From: Isoetes taiwanensis
Lineage: Eukaryota > Streptophyta > Lycopodiopsida > Isoetales > Isoetaceae
Length of the DNA: 64,000 nt
Direction of reading: 5' to 3'
Assembly: GCA_021234155.1 (NCBI GenBank)
Contig: JAJEKV010000074.1
Coordinates: forward strand, 1,142,154-1,206,153
Shown here: positions 24,410-37,399 of the stretch, in pieces
Numbering within the stretch: position 1 is the stretch's first letter
Layout: every line of letters begins with the position of its first letter
Notes under the pieces: generated by a model
What the model was told of the DNA's origin: nothing
Database searches by the model: none
The model's input: the letters and a program-made list of their open reading frames with translations, nothing else
Program-made: the position numbers and the translations under genes

Positions 24410-25520
24410 ATTACACCCTCTTTAGAACCTATACATCCTTAGAAAAAACCTTAAAACCACATATACTATAAACCCCATCTCCAAATACACCTCCTTAGGA
24501 AATGGTCACCACCAAAAGAAAACCACAGCCCTTTAACAAAAACATAAATTTTTTAAAACCACACGCCCTAAAAGCAAAGACTACGTACTCTATGGGTGGA
24601 TGAAGTCTCTACCAACCTTGCGTATAAAGCAGGATGGCCCGCAATGAATTGGGAAGCCCCGGGCCGGAAAGACAAGCAAGCCTGGTTCTCACATGGAATG
24701 TGCAGTATCACGATGTGGACCAAGCATACACCGGTTGAACGGCCGCCTGAAGGGCACTTCGATGTTTGTTTATGGCTGCTTTGGATGTAGAGGCCCCGCC
24801 ACACGTCAAGGTGGCAATTATCGACAAAGAAGCATCCCATGCTCACGAGGGGCCCACACTACCCGCGCACCCATCTACCCATGAAAGTGCGTGGGTGATT
24901 GCTTCCATTCAAGACAGGTGCACACCACACCGCGATTTGAGACAGAGAGATGGATTCGTGAGCCGCGAGGGACAGAGTCTGGGTCAGTGATGTCAACAGG
25001 CGCCATTGAGGATGAAAGTCACGCCCTCCAGGTCTGTTCGGCGTGTACGCAGCGGCCATCCGCTCGGTATGCTCTAAGCCAGCCCCATCGTGCCGCCCCT
25101 CGCATGAGCAACGAGCACCGCCTCTCAGAGGCTTGTTGGGATCGCATACCCCGGAGGTGGATGGATACGGACCAAGCATGCCCCCATGTCCCACATTATG
25201 TATATAATCATATGTCACATCCTTATTGCTACTTGCTTCCTAAAAACCCTCTCAGCGGGGTTTTTAACTCGGTGTGACACGCCTGGCCGCCTCTCTCTTT
25301 GTACTTGGGTCCCATAGGTCAGCTTGGTCTCAGGGATCTATAAAACCATATTCTATTCTACTCCTTTAAAAAACCAAGTACTTACTTATAAACCATATTA
25401 ATCTTCAAAATCTACACCTCCTTAAAACACTTCACCACTCAAGCAAAACCACATTTCTTTTAACAAAAACATACCTCTCAAAACCACACGCCCTAAAAAC
25501 ACGTTCATGCCTCCTTAAAA
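24410..25520. repeat. GC-rich block between direct repeats
   Basis: The flanks 24,420-24,580 and 25,345-25,510 are diverged direct copies: both contain CACCTCCTTA, TTTAACAAAAACATA and AAAACCACACGCCCTAAAA in the same order. Between them lies about 740 bases of GC-rich sequence (24,590-25,330) with overlapping open stretches on both strands (up to 128 codons at 24,891-25,277 plus) but no recognised domain. The layout resembles two short LTR-like copies around an insert, or a tandem duplication split by an insertion. Confidence 0.45.
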
Positions 25521-25529
25521 AATAACAAT

Positions 25530-25862
25530 TTGGACGTTTCTTGTCCACTTAGAAACAAAATAATCAAGTACTTAGTAAAACTACACCTCCAATGCATCTA
25601 CATGTTGAAATCTCTCAATAAAGAACATGTGGACTCTAAGAAAACTATATCTTTTCAACAAGTGGACCAAAACGTAGTGAGTGTGTACCACCAAATTGGG
25701 TTGGGATTTCGCTGGCATTCATATATACATATTTTTGAAGAATCAGATTATCAATATATTAAAAGAATGGTAATGGCAAAGCAAGTGAGTGAGGAAGGAG
25801 AATCGCCTCTAAAGAGACAGCCGATACTGACACTCCACAAACAAACTCACAAAAAAACCTAA
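25530..25862 (+). CDS. Small open frame, unknown
   Basis: This frame has 110 codons from ATG, rich in Lys, Gln and His, and follows the second direct repeat. No domain, signal or transmembrane segment is evident. AT-rich surroundings make a chance frame possible. I see no splice sites that would link it to another exon. Confidence 0.15.
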   Translation: MDVSCPLRNKIIKYLVKLHLQCIYMLKSLNKEHVDSKKTISFQQVDQNVVSVYHQIGLGFRWHSYIHIFEESDYQYIKRMVMAKQVSEEGESPLKRQPILTLHKQTHKKT

Positions 25863-25929
25863 ACCTCTATCATTGCATAAAACCACTATCACTATCTACA
25901 ATACCTAAGTAAGTCCTAAATGGAAAACT

Positions 25930-27000
25930 TCCCCGGCCTACTAGTCCCTAGGAACACCGTAGTTTCTTTGAAATAGCTTGTACCCGAAGCCCAGGGAATC
26001 GTGAGAGGCCGCAGCTCAACTCCCCCGAAGATCCACAACCGCCGCCCAAATCGCCCACACACCAACCAAGCCACATTACATGCAAGTTTGCCGCCGCAAG
26101 AGCCGCCAAGCACCAGTGATACAATACATGAAGAACCGGCCGGGTTAGTCAATTCACTCAACAGTCCTAACCCATCCCCCAAACCGCAGGGCCAACCGCA
26201 TAATGCCCACAGCCTCAACATGAAGGCCACAACAGCGGGCGCAGAGGGCTCCACACTCGCCTAAATCGACTCACAAGGGCATTCACCCCGCATACAAATG
26301 GCACCACCGCCACGGCACCCTAACCTTCGGGGAAGTGAGCTCCATGTCCACGCCCAAACTGAAATACCGTAGAACCCTAAGCCGCAGAGACCACTTGTCC
26401 GAAGGGGCAAGGTGTCATGAATAGTCACACTTGCACAAGACCCCTGCATTGTCAAGAAGACACAACATCCTGATGAACCTTCCAAACTCAAGCACCACCA
26501 CATCATCCCTCGAGGGACTATAGGGTATGTGTAGTGGAATACTCCCCGCCAATTTTGGTTCCCGTGATAGCCCCGTCACCACCGCTGCCGCAAAGCCAGC
26601 TCGAAGCAACTCCAATGCCACCACCACCCCAATACCAATCCTCCAAGGTGAGCAATGCGAGTCGCCCAACCGGCCCGTCCGAGCGCATGAACGGCGGCGC
26701 CCAAGCGGCGCGCGCAGGGGTAGAGGAAACCCGCAAGAAAGGGAGAGTGGTGATAAATCGGTAAGTACAATCTAGCCGGAAGAGCATGCACATGATCCCA
26801 AGCCCCAAACACCCCCTGAAAAGGGATGCATGTGGGAAAGGCCGAAGACCATACAACAAGCCTGTGGCAACTCCACATGCACGGCACGGCTTCCCAAAAT
26901 GCCACACAATGGCTAAGAGACTCAGAACAACGTCCAAGACTGTGAGAGAAGATGCTCCATCTCCGTTGCATCGCTCCAAACAAACTTGAGACCAACACCT
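25930..27000. other. GC-rich segment open on both strands, unresolved
   Basis: The plus strand reads as Pro/Ser/Thr-rich peptides (26,001-26,264), which in plant LINEs is typical of the ORF1 linker. The minus strand is open for 153 codons (26,979-26,518) with Gly/Trp-rich sequence. I cannot choose between strands. A retroelement ORF1 remnant is the simplest guess. Confidence 0.25.
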
Positions 27001-29330
27001 TTACTATACAATGCCAAATGGTGAGTATATCGTGGTAGCAAAAAACTTAATTCAAAGCATCTCCCAAAGACCAAAGACCCAAAAATACATTTTTTCCCAC
27101 CTTCAAACATTTTTTTCCCACCCTTCACCTATAGTACCAACGGTATTTCCCTCGGGCTTCGTTTATTCGTTTAGCTTGCACTGCGATATTAATCATTGGC
27201 GATGTTTGCTCACTTTAATGAATGCACTTCAAGTAACTGAACCACTAGACAAACGAATCTAACTTTTCAATTTGTGTTTTCCAAATCTTCTTTCCCTAAC
27301 TTTCTCTCGTTACCTACAACCCGGAAATTTATGCTTGATTTCACATTAAACAAACAGATAACCATGGTAAAAGTAGCGTGATTGATCCTACCGCCAAGCA
27401 ATAATTCCTAACCAACCCATTTGCCTGCAAGCAAAAAAGCAACAAAACAAAATTCTATGGGTTTAGGGTTCAACTCCTCACATCTATTTTTGTATTCTTT
27501 TCCAGTTGAACGTTTCTTTAAGACCTGACTCATTACCATTGTCAATCTAAGAAGACTTAGCGCGTATGCACCGCTAAACGAGGGCGCTCATCCCTCTAAT
27601 TTCGGAATGATCTCATATATCCTCAAGCAGCAGAGTACAATGAAGTTTGGGATACCAACCGGTCATTCCCCGCAAAACTTCCATTGACAAGGTAAGGTCA
27701 GAAAGCACCTAAGAAGCCTAATAGAACTTCGAAAGCAAAATATACCCCGGACGTGGGTTGAAGAACGAGAAGTTAGAAAGACAAGATCATACCTGACATT
27801 TGTGATCCGGTCGCAACCTTCCGAGAGCAAAGCAGATCCAATGTAAGTCTGGGTTAATTGGGCAGCAATAAAAGCATAGAGTAGAGCTCTACAAAGAAAT
27901 AAGGTTAAAAGTGAACTCCACCAAATAAAGGTTCACAGCAGAAAGTGCAGAGGTCGAACCCAAAGAAATCAATAAACACCGGAAGCATAAATAGAAAGCC
28001 TAAGCCAGAGGCACTAGTATTAAATTAGAAGGAGGCTCCGTCCATTGAAAGCTTGCACGTAGCCCAATAGCTACACGTTTCGGGAGAATTACGGGATTCC
28101 AACTGAAGTCATGGGTGCACGTGACGGCGGTGAAATCCCAAACACGCTAAGAAGTCGGGATTTTAGTCTCCAAGAAGGAGCTTAGTTGTCCGGGCCCCAG
28201 TTAAGGGGAGCTTTTCGGGTTTCTCCACAAGAGAAATTGCAATAGTTATCAACATCTCACGCCTTCAAGCGCCACAGGTCCCCATGTCAGGCTCGCTTGA
28301 AAGCCACCGAAGCTCGAGAGAGAGAAAGACATGGGCAGGCTACGCTCAAAGCTCTTTGCTTGAAATGGGGTGGCCCAAGATGAGGGATAGTTCACCCAGT
28401 GGCCACTATAGTCAGCTGAGGTGAACAATGAAGTGCGCCTTGCAAAAAGCCAAGCAAAGACTTAGCTTAATCTCAACAAGTCTTAGGCTTACAAGGAGAG
28501 CCGCCACCATGAGCATCCATCTCCGGCGGACATTCAGTTAATTGAGATGAGGAGAGATGCTCCACAGCGCGGGTCGGGTATTCCGTGAAGATGATTACAC
28601 CCCTAAGTCCGGAAGCTGAAATGTGGCTGTATATCATGTCACCGCCCGAGTTTGTTTAGCGGAGAAGACGTAACGCCTCTTCGGAACACCAAACGCTCAA
28701 AGAAAGTTTAGTGGAGGAATTGGGAAGACAGCCAAGCAGAACCCTATATACCGGGCAGCACACAAACAACAAGTTGAGACAATGACCCTAGATGAGGTGG
28801 TAGCTACACCCGTGAGCCAAAGAACAAGAAAAGGAAGCACTGAAAACACCTTCTAGTAAAGGATCCACCTGGACACAAGTCTACAAGGACTCGAATCTAT
28901 CAGGGCAAGAACAAAGAAAAAGGTACACCGCTATTCTCAAGTGGGTACATTTAGAAGTCAGAGACGCGAACGCGATCAGGCAAGCAAAATACAGCCATAA
29001 TGCAAAGACTAAAGACTGAAAGGTTAAAGACACCAACACCGCCCAAAGCAGCATTCCAAAGAGTTCCTCCGACGATGCCGAAATACAATATAGTTCCAAA
29101 TTCTCGGCAGCATCCCTACAAAGGCCTCCTAACACTCTGTTGCGGGAAGACAAGGATGTTGGAAGACCCGGAATATAGTGGATAAGCAGTGAACAAGGCT
29201 GTGGGTCAATCACAAGGCTCACAAGGTCCGTGACCAAAAAATGTTATAGAGCCCGAGTGAGGGTGAGTCGATGATTCGTTGATGAGGACGGCCTATAGAT
29301 CGGTCTAGGAAAAAACCCTCAGCCTAATGT
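27001..29330. other. No gene recognised
   Basis: From 27,550 to 29,300 the plus strand has a Lys/Arg- and Ser-rich flavour but stops appear every 20-40 codons. It may be a decayed retroelement internal region; I found no primer binding site or catalytic motif to prove it. AT-rich DNA follows to about 29,900. Confidence 0.3.
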
Positions 29331-29980
29331 AATTTATATGTACTTGTTTCAGCCCAATTTTGTTTGCACAAGACGCCATCGCTAAAAAGGTTTTGTTTAA
29401 TACTTAATATATTTATTTTCCCCATTGTGTCCTTTGTAAATTTGTTTCGAAGCTTCAACCTAGGGATCAATATGCATTTGCCTGAATCCTCGAGAAGGAG
29501 AGAACCCGCATATAATGAAGAAACCAAAATGCAAAAACAACCTATTACATATAAAAGGTGCAATCCAATATTTAAGATCAAGCAGCTTATTTTATTTGTC
29601 TTATTTCACTTGGCATAATGTTCTCAAGTTTCAGCTTTGGTAATTGTAGCACCACTTTTGATTTTGGCAGAGACCAAGGAAAGTAGTTTCTTCGTGGATA
29701 GGTTGACAAACCACCTAGTCCCTTAAGCCACCACTTGGTAAGGGTTATCGAGCAGCCGAAAACACCCATACATTGGGGCAGTGGAGATACAGATAAGGAT
29801 GTATCTAACTATGGCTATCAAGACTTCCATCATCCTGGTAGCAAAGATAAACTGTAGTCCGCCAGCCGCAAAGAATAACCAAAGACGCCCAGATAGCACT
29901 TTCCAACAGTAGTCCAAAGATGCACAAGCACGATGCCAGACATCGACAATTGGTTGCAAACGCCGAGGATGGACACCCGT

Positions 29981-30705
29981 ACCAAGTGCATGGTGCTTGA
30001 CATAAATGGTGTAATCGCAATGCATTACAAATAGAGGAGAATGAACGGGAAAATCTTGCATCCACCACAAACTAACCATGTTGTAAAGAAACCGCAAGTA
30101 AGTACCTCATTTGGTGCACTGTGGTATCATGAGTTTGTGGAGTGGGCACTCCAGAGGTTTGATGTTGTGATTTGGAGTGCTTCTCTACTTCTAATACAAG
30201 GGATATGGTGGATGCATTGTTCTCGATTTGCCTGCATTCTTTGAAGATATATGGTCAAGAGCATTGCTATGCATGCGAAAGCATCCAACCAAAGACGTAA
30301 AAACAACTTTTTCAAGGAGTTGAAGGTTGTACTGAGGATTTTCCTCAATATCATGGTATGATTTTTTTTGGTTGATGACAAAATGCATTACAAAGGGTTT
30401 CTAAACCCTGCACAAACCGCTCATGTTATGCCTTTCAAGGGCAAGAAGAGGACAATTTTTGGAGAAGTTTGTGTGTCCAACTTTGGAATACTTGTCTTCA
30501 TACATAGCATGAAACGATCTCACAAATTCATTTCACCGATGCATGGTTGGCCCCGGAGACAGTTTTGCAAAGTTGATTACCGTCTCAACAACTACCTTGT
30601 CTCTTTACTATATCCTCACAATGCCTCCCTTGAAGTACAAAGGTACCAGGCACCCTTCCCCGGCATGCAGCATGACTTTGAAGACTTTCATGACTCATGA
30701 AGTAA
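29981..30705 (+). pseudogene. HAD-superfamily (FCP1/CTD phosphatase-like) pseudogene
   Basis: The motifs of a plant HAD-like, TFIIF-interacting CTD-phosphatase-type protein appear in order. KCMVLDINGVIA at 29,984 corresponds to motif I, where this plant subfamily has LDLNG in place of DLDGT. FVEWALQRFDVVIWSAS at 30,134 corresponds to the FLxFxxxxFxVxIWSS block. Then come DMVDALFSICL (after a frame change near 30,190), LVDDKMHYKGFLNPAQTAH at 30,368 (the acidic motif III DD and the NPP/TA block), and after another shift LEKFVCPTLEYL near 30,465. A TAG interrupts near 30,027 and at least three frameshifts are needed. In the intact family the enzyme dephosphorylates Ser/Thr of proteins; this copy cannot. 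I see no introns, so it may be a single exon or a retrocopy, but no poly(A) tail was found. Confidence 0.75.
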
Positions 30706-30949
30706 CCATTGTATACTACTTTTTGTAATATATATGCATGATTACTTTGTGTTATCTTGAGTATTGAGTGATCTTGTAAGATGTCTCTAATCTTGAGTGT
30801 ACAATTTTCTCTGTAATATATATCAAGCTTACTCTCCAATACTACAAGCATTGTTTCCAATACTAAAATACTCCAATACAAAGAAATCCAATACTACAAA
30901 AACTTTTGTCTCACAAGCATTGTCTCCAATATAATGATCAAAATTTGAG

Positions 30950-33900
30950 ACAAGTACACAAGTAACTACAGACTGGCCAAAATGATAAAACAACTAGGTC
31001 AAAGCATATTCAACCTTCATATGGCGGATCACAATGATCATCCGGGTGAGTAGCCCGATCAAGGGAAAATCTGTTGGTGCCGTGAATCTGATTCATCTCA
31101 AACTTGATAGCTGATAATGTGATGATCAGACCGAAGGTCGCCTTTGTCTTCAAGTAGCTCCTGGGTACCATCCAATAGACAAAGATAGTACAAACCAGCC
31201 AACACATGTTCATCGACATTGAAGGTTCGACCCCCTAGCTATCCTTGACAATTCTCAAGGATATGCCTCTGCTTAACATTTCACCACATAGAAATCTGCA
31301 TTCTCCCTCGATTTCCCTCTCGGCTACAACATCAAAGTTATCACCTTCCTCTATGTTTCCACTAAGCCATTCTCCATCACCTTCAAAAAATGCCTCATCG
31401 ATTTCGCCTTCAGCACCTTCACCAAGAGACTTTTCGGCCTTAGAGTAACATATTTCCAATTCTTTAACCTCGCTTGTTCACACAAGATGACCGCTTTCCT
31501 TTCAAACAAGCTACCACGTAAACAACTTAAACCTCTATGAGCCCGCCTTGTGCTTGATTTGGGCTGGTATGTCCCGATGTCGTATAATCTTGGTCCTTTC
31601 TAATTTCGGGCAATACCCAAATTCCTGGCCTGTCCTATCAACATCATCCTTTCCAATGAACTGTGGTACCCGCAAAAAGCCGGAAGAACAAGTATTGCAT
31701 TCCACATACGCTATGTAGGCACAATAAAAGAATACACACGATAAAAAGCGTATGAAAGCACTTTTTAAAGCGTATGAAAGCATGTTAAAAGCAAATGAAT
31801 GATGAAAGCATATTACCTCTTGATGTCCCCGCATTCCACCTTCATTCCATTGCGTGGCGAATTCACAGCATCGCCAAGACTCCCTAAATCTCACTCCATC
31901 ATACTTGAGCCGCTTTCTAGTGAATGCCCCTTTAAGGACTCCCCTTGCCCATCGTGGTTTCCCTTACCATGGGCTGTCCCAAAGAAATTCCATATTATTT
32001 CTTTCCCTAGCTCGTGGTGATATCTTGGTAGGAAATAGAATGGCCTAAGCAGATTTGAATTGGCTAGAACAAACCATCCGACCAAACTATATGCCCGAGA
32101 ATTCTACACCATTTGATACTAGCCATGAATTGTGCTTTCTAAGACAAGGTCAGCACAAAAAAAGAGTGTCATGAATCTTGTCATCACTCAAGTAAAATGG
32201 GTTTCCTTCAATAGCTTCATCCCGTAGAGTTGTCCATCCTATACGTGATGTGGACGAATTGTTATCCGTCATTGTGCCAATGCCGGCTTTGAACCTCCCT
32301 TTGTATTTTTATGTTGTAATTCTCCGCAAAATCACTACGTAAATAATGGTGCCATCTTGATATTGTCCAGTAACCCCCGAATTGCATGGCCCGCCATCTA
32401 GCCCTCGTAATTGTGTGGCACCTAATATCTTCAATGTGGAACCACGTGATATGAAATGAAATCCTTCACCGCCGTTCTCTTGTAAGACAATCTAAGGGGT
32501 GACTTTTGGTCCTTTCCTTTTTTTTCCCCTTGCCATTTGAGGTCTCATCTTGTGTTGCATCTTCAAGTCAGTGTCCCACCACCGCTTTGATTTCTTACTT
32601 TTGTTTCCCCTTCTTCTCAATTTGTGCAAGAGGCTATGTCCCACCAAATTTTGCCTTGGATTTCTTACTTTTTTGTTTCCCTTCTGGTGGCATTGATCTT
32701 TTTTCCTGCGCAATTGCCACTTTGTAACGGTAACGCTGCAACTCCACCAAATTTCTTTTCCTCGTTTCCACTGAATCAGAACAAGGTCTCAGAGCATATA
32801 TTACGTAAGATTAGCGCATGTTGAAAGCACAAAAGCGTATTCAGCCGGATGACAACACATATCAGCATGTTTCAAAAGCAATAAAGAGAGTATTACCTTT
32901 TCAAACGCCTTCCATTCAAGCAAGAACTCATAATTCTATCTTTCTCTTTGGACATATACGAAGATTTTTATGCCACACTTCCCACATGTCCGCATCAGCG
33001 GCCATGTTTATACCATTCTTCACCGCTTTTGTTGCAAACCACAACCCTCCGAGCTCATTTGGTTGAGTCATACGTGATGTTGGCCGGCCGCATAATTCTC
33101 ACCAGTCCACAGACCTCGGGTGCACTTGCACTTTCACCATGGAATCCGCCAAGACCTTAATGCATTCGGCATACCCGCATACCCAACTTCATATGGTATA
33201 TGCAACAACGTTTTGCTTCGATACTTTCTTTACATAAATAGGCTTCAACTTCTAAAGCCTTTAAGCAAAACAGGGTGTTCGTGATGTGCCTTTTTGTATT
33301 GTTGATATAGTTGCAAATTGAATGGTGGCCTTTGGTTAGAATATTTATGCAATAATAGCAAAAAAAAAGAATGTATGGAAACTTGTACTTGTGGGACCTC
33401 CATAAGGTGCAAGGAATAAGAAATTGAAGCCCCGACTCTCCAACAAAGTGTTCACAACATCTTTCTTGCAAGGAGAGACTCTGCTATTTTGTTTCCAGAA
33501 TTCTCATATGCTTTGCTTGCAAGCGTGGGTGAGAGAATCGCGACCTCAACCTCCTTTTGGAAACAAGACCACCTAACCATTTCCAAGGAAGGCTTCCGAT
33601 TTCTTAATGCAAAGCAGCTTGCAATAGTTGACCCTCATGCAACCTATCATAAGAAATATTGCACATTAATCAATGAACATATCCCAGCCAAAGATCACTC
33701 ACAGATACAAGCACTTGAAAGCATGAAGAAGCACAGTGCATGAAAGCAAGAATTAGATGTACCTAACAGCCCCTCGCCATAGTGGAATTGCATCTCGATT
33801 TTGTGGAAGAAGCCATCACAAGTGTAGAGGTTCCGCTCTCCAAATATCATGGTTCCTTTGCCTCTTTGTGGCTGCCATTGTCCTGCTTCAAGTTGCCGAG

Positions 33901-34380
33901 CAAAGACTCCCCCGCTGCCTTTGCACTCCTTTGATTTGGCAAAATTCCGTGTTCTAGATTTCCATTTCAGGTGATGAACCACCCCTTTCATCACATCGGC
34001 CTTGAGTTCGGGTGAATGCTTTTTGGTGAGCTTATTGAAGTAATCAACTACTTGCTTGGCTATTTCTTGCCTCGCATCTCATGCCCGATCCTCCCGCTCA
34101 ACCGCCGCTTTTCATCTTATTCCGTAATCAGATTCTCTTTTTCTCGCCGCATCCAATTTCTTGTAAATTGCGAGGAAACCGGATCTTCACGTGATATTTC
34201 CCCGGTTGCATTGACATCCAACAAATGAACACCGTATTGGGATTCATCAGCCGAAAAATCCAATGCTAAACGCGTGATTGCCTCCCGCATGCCTGTGATC
34301 GTGAGCCATGAAATTCCCCGGAGAGGGAGTGATGAGTGAATTGAGGGAAAATTTTCGCGGGCCATGACGGTAATCCATTT
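30950..34380 (-). pseudogene. Minus-strand spliced gene or pseudogene with short introns, family unknown
   Basis: Four introns with GT-AG ends can be read on the minus strand: 33,762-33,644, 33,388-33,259, 32,896-32,771 and 31,816-31,711 (119, 130, 126 and 106 nt). Acceptors such as TTGTGCCTACATAG are good. The first exon (34,365-33,763) begins MARENFPSIHSS and later reads EIAKQVVDYFNKLTKKHSPE and GTMIFGERNLYTCDGFF. Another exon reads NELGGLWFATKAVKN and ADADMWEVWHKN near 33,070-32,970, and a later one is Lys/Arg-rich (32,713-32,492). Several exons need a frameshift or stop skipped, so it is likely a pseudogene or a badly read gene. A minus-strand LINE lies just upstream, beyond about 34,500. 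I do not recognise the protein. Introns share the phrase GAAAGCATG in the plus strand. Confidence 0.5.
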
Positions 34381-34499
34381 TGCAACGCATTACCACACCA
34401 CTCACAAAAAAATCCAGCCAAAATCCCACAATCATTTTCCTAACGGTTCGCTCGTGAGGTGGACGGTAAAGCGCATATGAAGGGCGTTAAAAAATGACC

Positions 34500-37260
34500 T
34501 GCAAGCATACACCCATCAAGACCTTGCATTAAGCAAAAGCGTGGGCTTTAAGCGGGCAAAAAACCTCTGCATAAGCATATCCGGACGCGATGCTTTTGAT
34601 ACCCACTCAGCATACTTTCACCAAATCCGCATGGCTAAGCCCCCATCCTCCCGGGCTGAGACACTTCCACCAAGCCACTTCAACAACCGCCCCTTCATCA
34701 TCCCCGCCCCACACAAAAATTTCTCGAACAATCTTATCCAAAGCCCCAAGATCTTACCCTCGTGAGCTAACATCGCAGATGCCGATACACATGAGTGCTA
34801 CAGTACCGACTTGGCAAATGTTGATCCTACCCCGCCATGGACAACTTGCTACCCTTCCACCAATTGAGGTGTTTCTCAAGTACCCCCGCAAAAATCTCAT
34901 CCCACACCCCTCCCCATGGAAACATCCCTCCAAAGGGAATACCCAACAACTTAGTACACACATTACCCTGAAGCACCTTCCAAGGGAATAGAGCCAAACA
35001 AGGGGAGGCGTGTCGCTTGGGCCCATAATGCGGAGCATTTACCCTAATTCAAAAGAATGCCCGAGGCCAAGGAGAAAGTATCCAAAGAAACCCTTCACAT
35101 TCCGCGAAATTCCTCTCTTCGCCACCAAGAAGAGGAAAGTGTCGCTTCAAGAACCGTTAATAATCTGCTGGTACCATCCCAAGCATCCCAAGCCCATCCA
35201 CCACCCCTCCTCTATCGGGCAGCCAAAAACAATCGAGACAAAGGTTTCTGCCACAATTGTAAACAAAACGGCGCCAAAGGGCACCCTGACGCACCCATCT
35301 GCCTAAGGAGAAAAAGGCGGAGGGTTCACCCCTCGCACACCACCATAGCCCGTGCCGACTGGGTGTGCAGCTTCATGATCGTCAGAAAAGCGTGGACCAC
35401 AGCCTCAACGCTAACATCATGGCGCATACAAGAACTCCTTAACGACACTATCGTAAGCTTTGGCAAAGTCAAGCTTAAGATAGGCAATGCCTTGACCTCG
35501 TTCTCCTAGCCCAATAGAGGCCCTCATAAGCATGCGGGCACATTAGTCAAAATGTTCCTCCTGTGAACAAACCCAGACCGCACCTTACTAATGGAAGAAG
35601 TCAACACCTAGCTTTCAACTTTCACCAGGTAGCTTTTAGAATCATCTTGTACGTAGAGGGATAACAAGGAGATAGGCCTCCAATCATTAATAGTAGAAGG
35701 CTATTTAACCTTAGAAATCAAGGAAATGCATGCGTATTCAAGATCCTATCCATTTGAGAAGACCGCAAAGAACTCAAGATACACCCGCAACGCATCACCA
35801 GCCCACTCCCAATAAGTCCGAAAGAACTCCACAGAATGCCATCCAGCCCAGATTATTTATCCTGGCCATGCACATACATGCCTCCGCTAAATCCTCTCGA
35901 AAGCTCCTCGCTTCTTAAGCTTCACGCCGATGAGACAAAAATAGATGGCTTAACAACCCCAAAACAAGCTCCTACATCTCCCGCCATAGGGAAGAGTGCG
36001 CAGCGAAAAACCCCGAGAAATGAGCATGCACATACCTCTGCAAATCAGCGGATCCTCCAAAAGTCCGCCATCGTGCAAAGCAAGGGACGCCATAGATGCC
36101 GCGATATCGCCACGCTTAGCCGCCTCCGGAAGAACACCGACGAATCTAGTGCCCCCTCCTTTCAACCGTAAGGGCTACTTCACACGCCTCGCGACTTTAA
36201 CTCGCTTCCAGAAGCAAAGAATATGCTGCAACACCGCATTCTCCTCTAACGCCATCGTGAAGGCTGGCGCCCTTCTCCTCCAACTCCCCGGATAGAGACC
36301 ATGCAACTCCCCGCCGCCTCCCCGCCGCACACACCGCCTACCAAAGACCTTGGCAAAACGCTTCACCTCGCCAACGCTAGCCACCATACCGCATATACCC
36401 TTCGTGAGATGAAAAAGGTATCACTTCACAACTCCCGCACCGGGCCGAAATCTGCATCAGCCGTAAGCTGCGTGTTCAAACTAACACCGCCCTAGAGGGC
36501 CGAGAGGCAACCGCACTCGACCGACAAAACCTGAGGGTAATGATCAGAAATGGAGGTAGACAGAATGTTACCCTGGCGAAAGAGGGCACACCATCCAAAG
36601 GCACATGGGGAAGCATAACACCGGTCATGCCTAGCATACGCCCGCCCGCACTAATCTGCCTATTACAATAGGTGAAAGACAAGTCCCTGTGGACCTCAAC
36701 CAAGGCCAAATCCCCGAACAAACGAGACCATCGGTTTTCAAACCCATGCACAACCCTGGTTCTGCAACCAGAGCGATCCTCTACTCGCTTCTACCATATT
36801 GAAGTCCCCTAACAAAGAACCAAGCGACCTCAAGAACCCACCAAGGGCTCGCAGCCTTTATTCCGGACTGTGGGCCCATAAAGCACCCCACCGAGAAGGC
36901 TGATTAGGGGCATAAACATTCACAATTCCCCACTCTTGCCCTCCCTCCAACCACTTAATTATTGCCCACCCACCAAACCTGCTCAAGCATGTGTGCCAGA
37001 GTACGCATGACTCGCATATACATCCATCCTCCAAGCAATAAGAGTACCCCCACTAGTCCTACCCCCTCGACATAAGAAGAAGCAATAGAGCCAAAATGCC
37101 TACCTACCATATTCATGAGCCCCGACATATCACCCTCGGGTGGACACTTATGGTCCCACAATGCAAACAATATCAGACGCAAAGTCGCCAAGTGCCAAAG
37201 AAACACTCATTTTGCCCCTCTTACTACTAGAGGACCGCACCCCGCAAGACATTCCAACCG
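34500..37260 (-). mobile_element. LINE with endonuclease and reverse transcriptase, inactive
   Basis: Reading 5' to 3' on the minus strand, the apurinic-type endonuclease comes first: GDFNMVE at 36,812-36,790, and TSISDHYP at about 36,552-36,530. The linker (36,170-35,950) carries ALHDGGLLEDPLI. The reverse transcriptase follows, with WRPISLL at 35,690-35,660, YLKLDFAKAYDS at 35,481-35,446 (catalytic Asp in motif A), VRQGCPLAPF-like at 35,305-35,265, LLGIPFGG at 34,955-34,930, and IVREIFVWGGDDEG with VAWWKCLSPGGWGLS at 34,735-34,650. The Y/FADD box between the last blocks is not legible. Stops and frameshifts occur throughout. It is an L1-type plant LINE that copied itself by target-primed reverse transcription; this copy is dead. 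No poly(A) or target duplication was found at its low-coordinate end. Confidence 0.85.
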
Positions 37261-37399
37261 AGGATCGACCTATTCATCCCTGAGGAGAAGTGTCCAGCCC
37301 CACATGCCTACCCACCACCATCAGCCCACTCCACGAGTTATCATCTAGAGCCGTGAGGATTAATCACAAAGAATGTGACCCACACCAGACGACGTGAGA

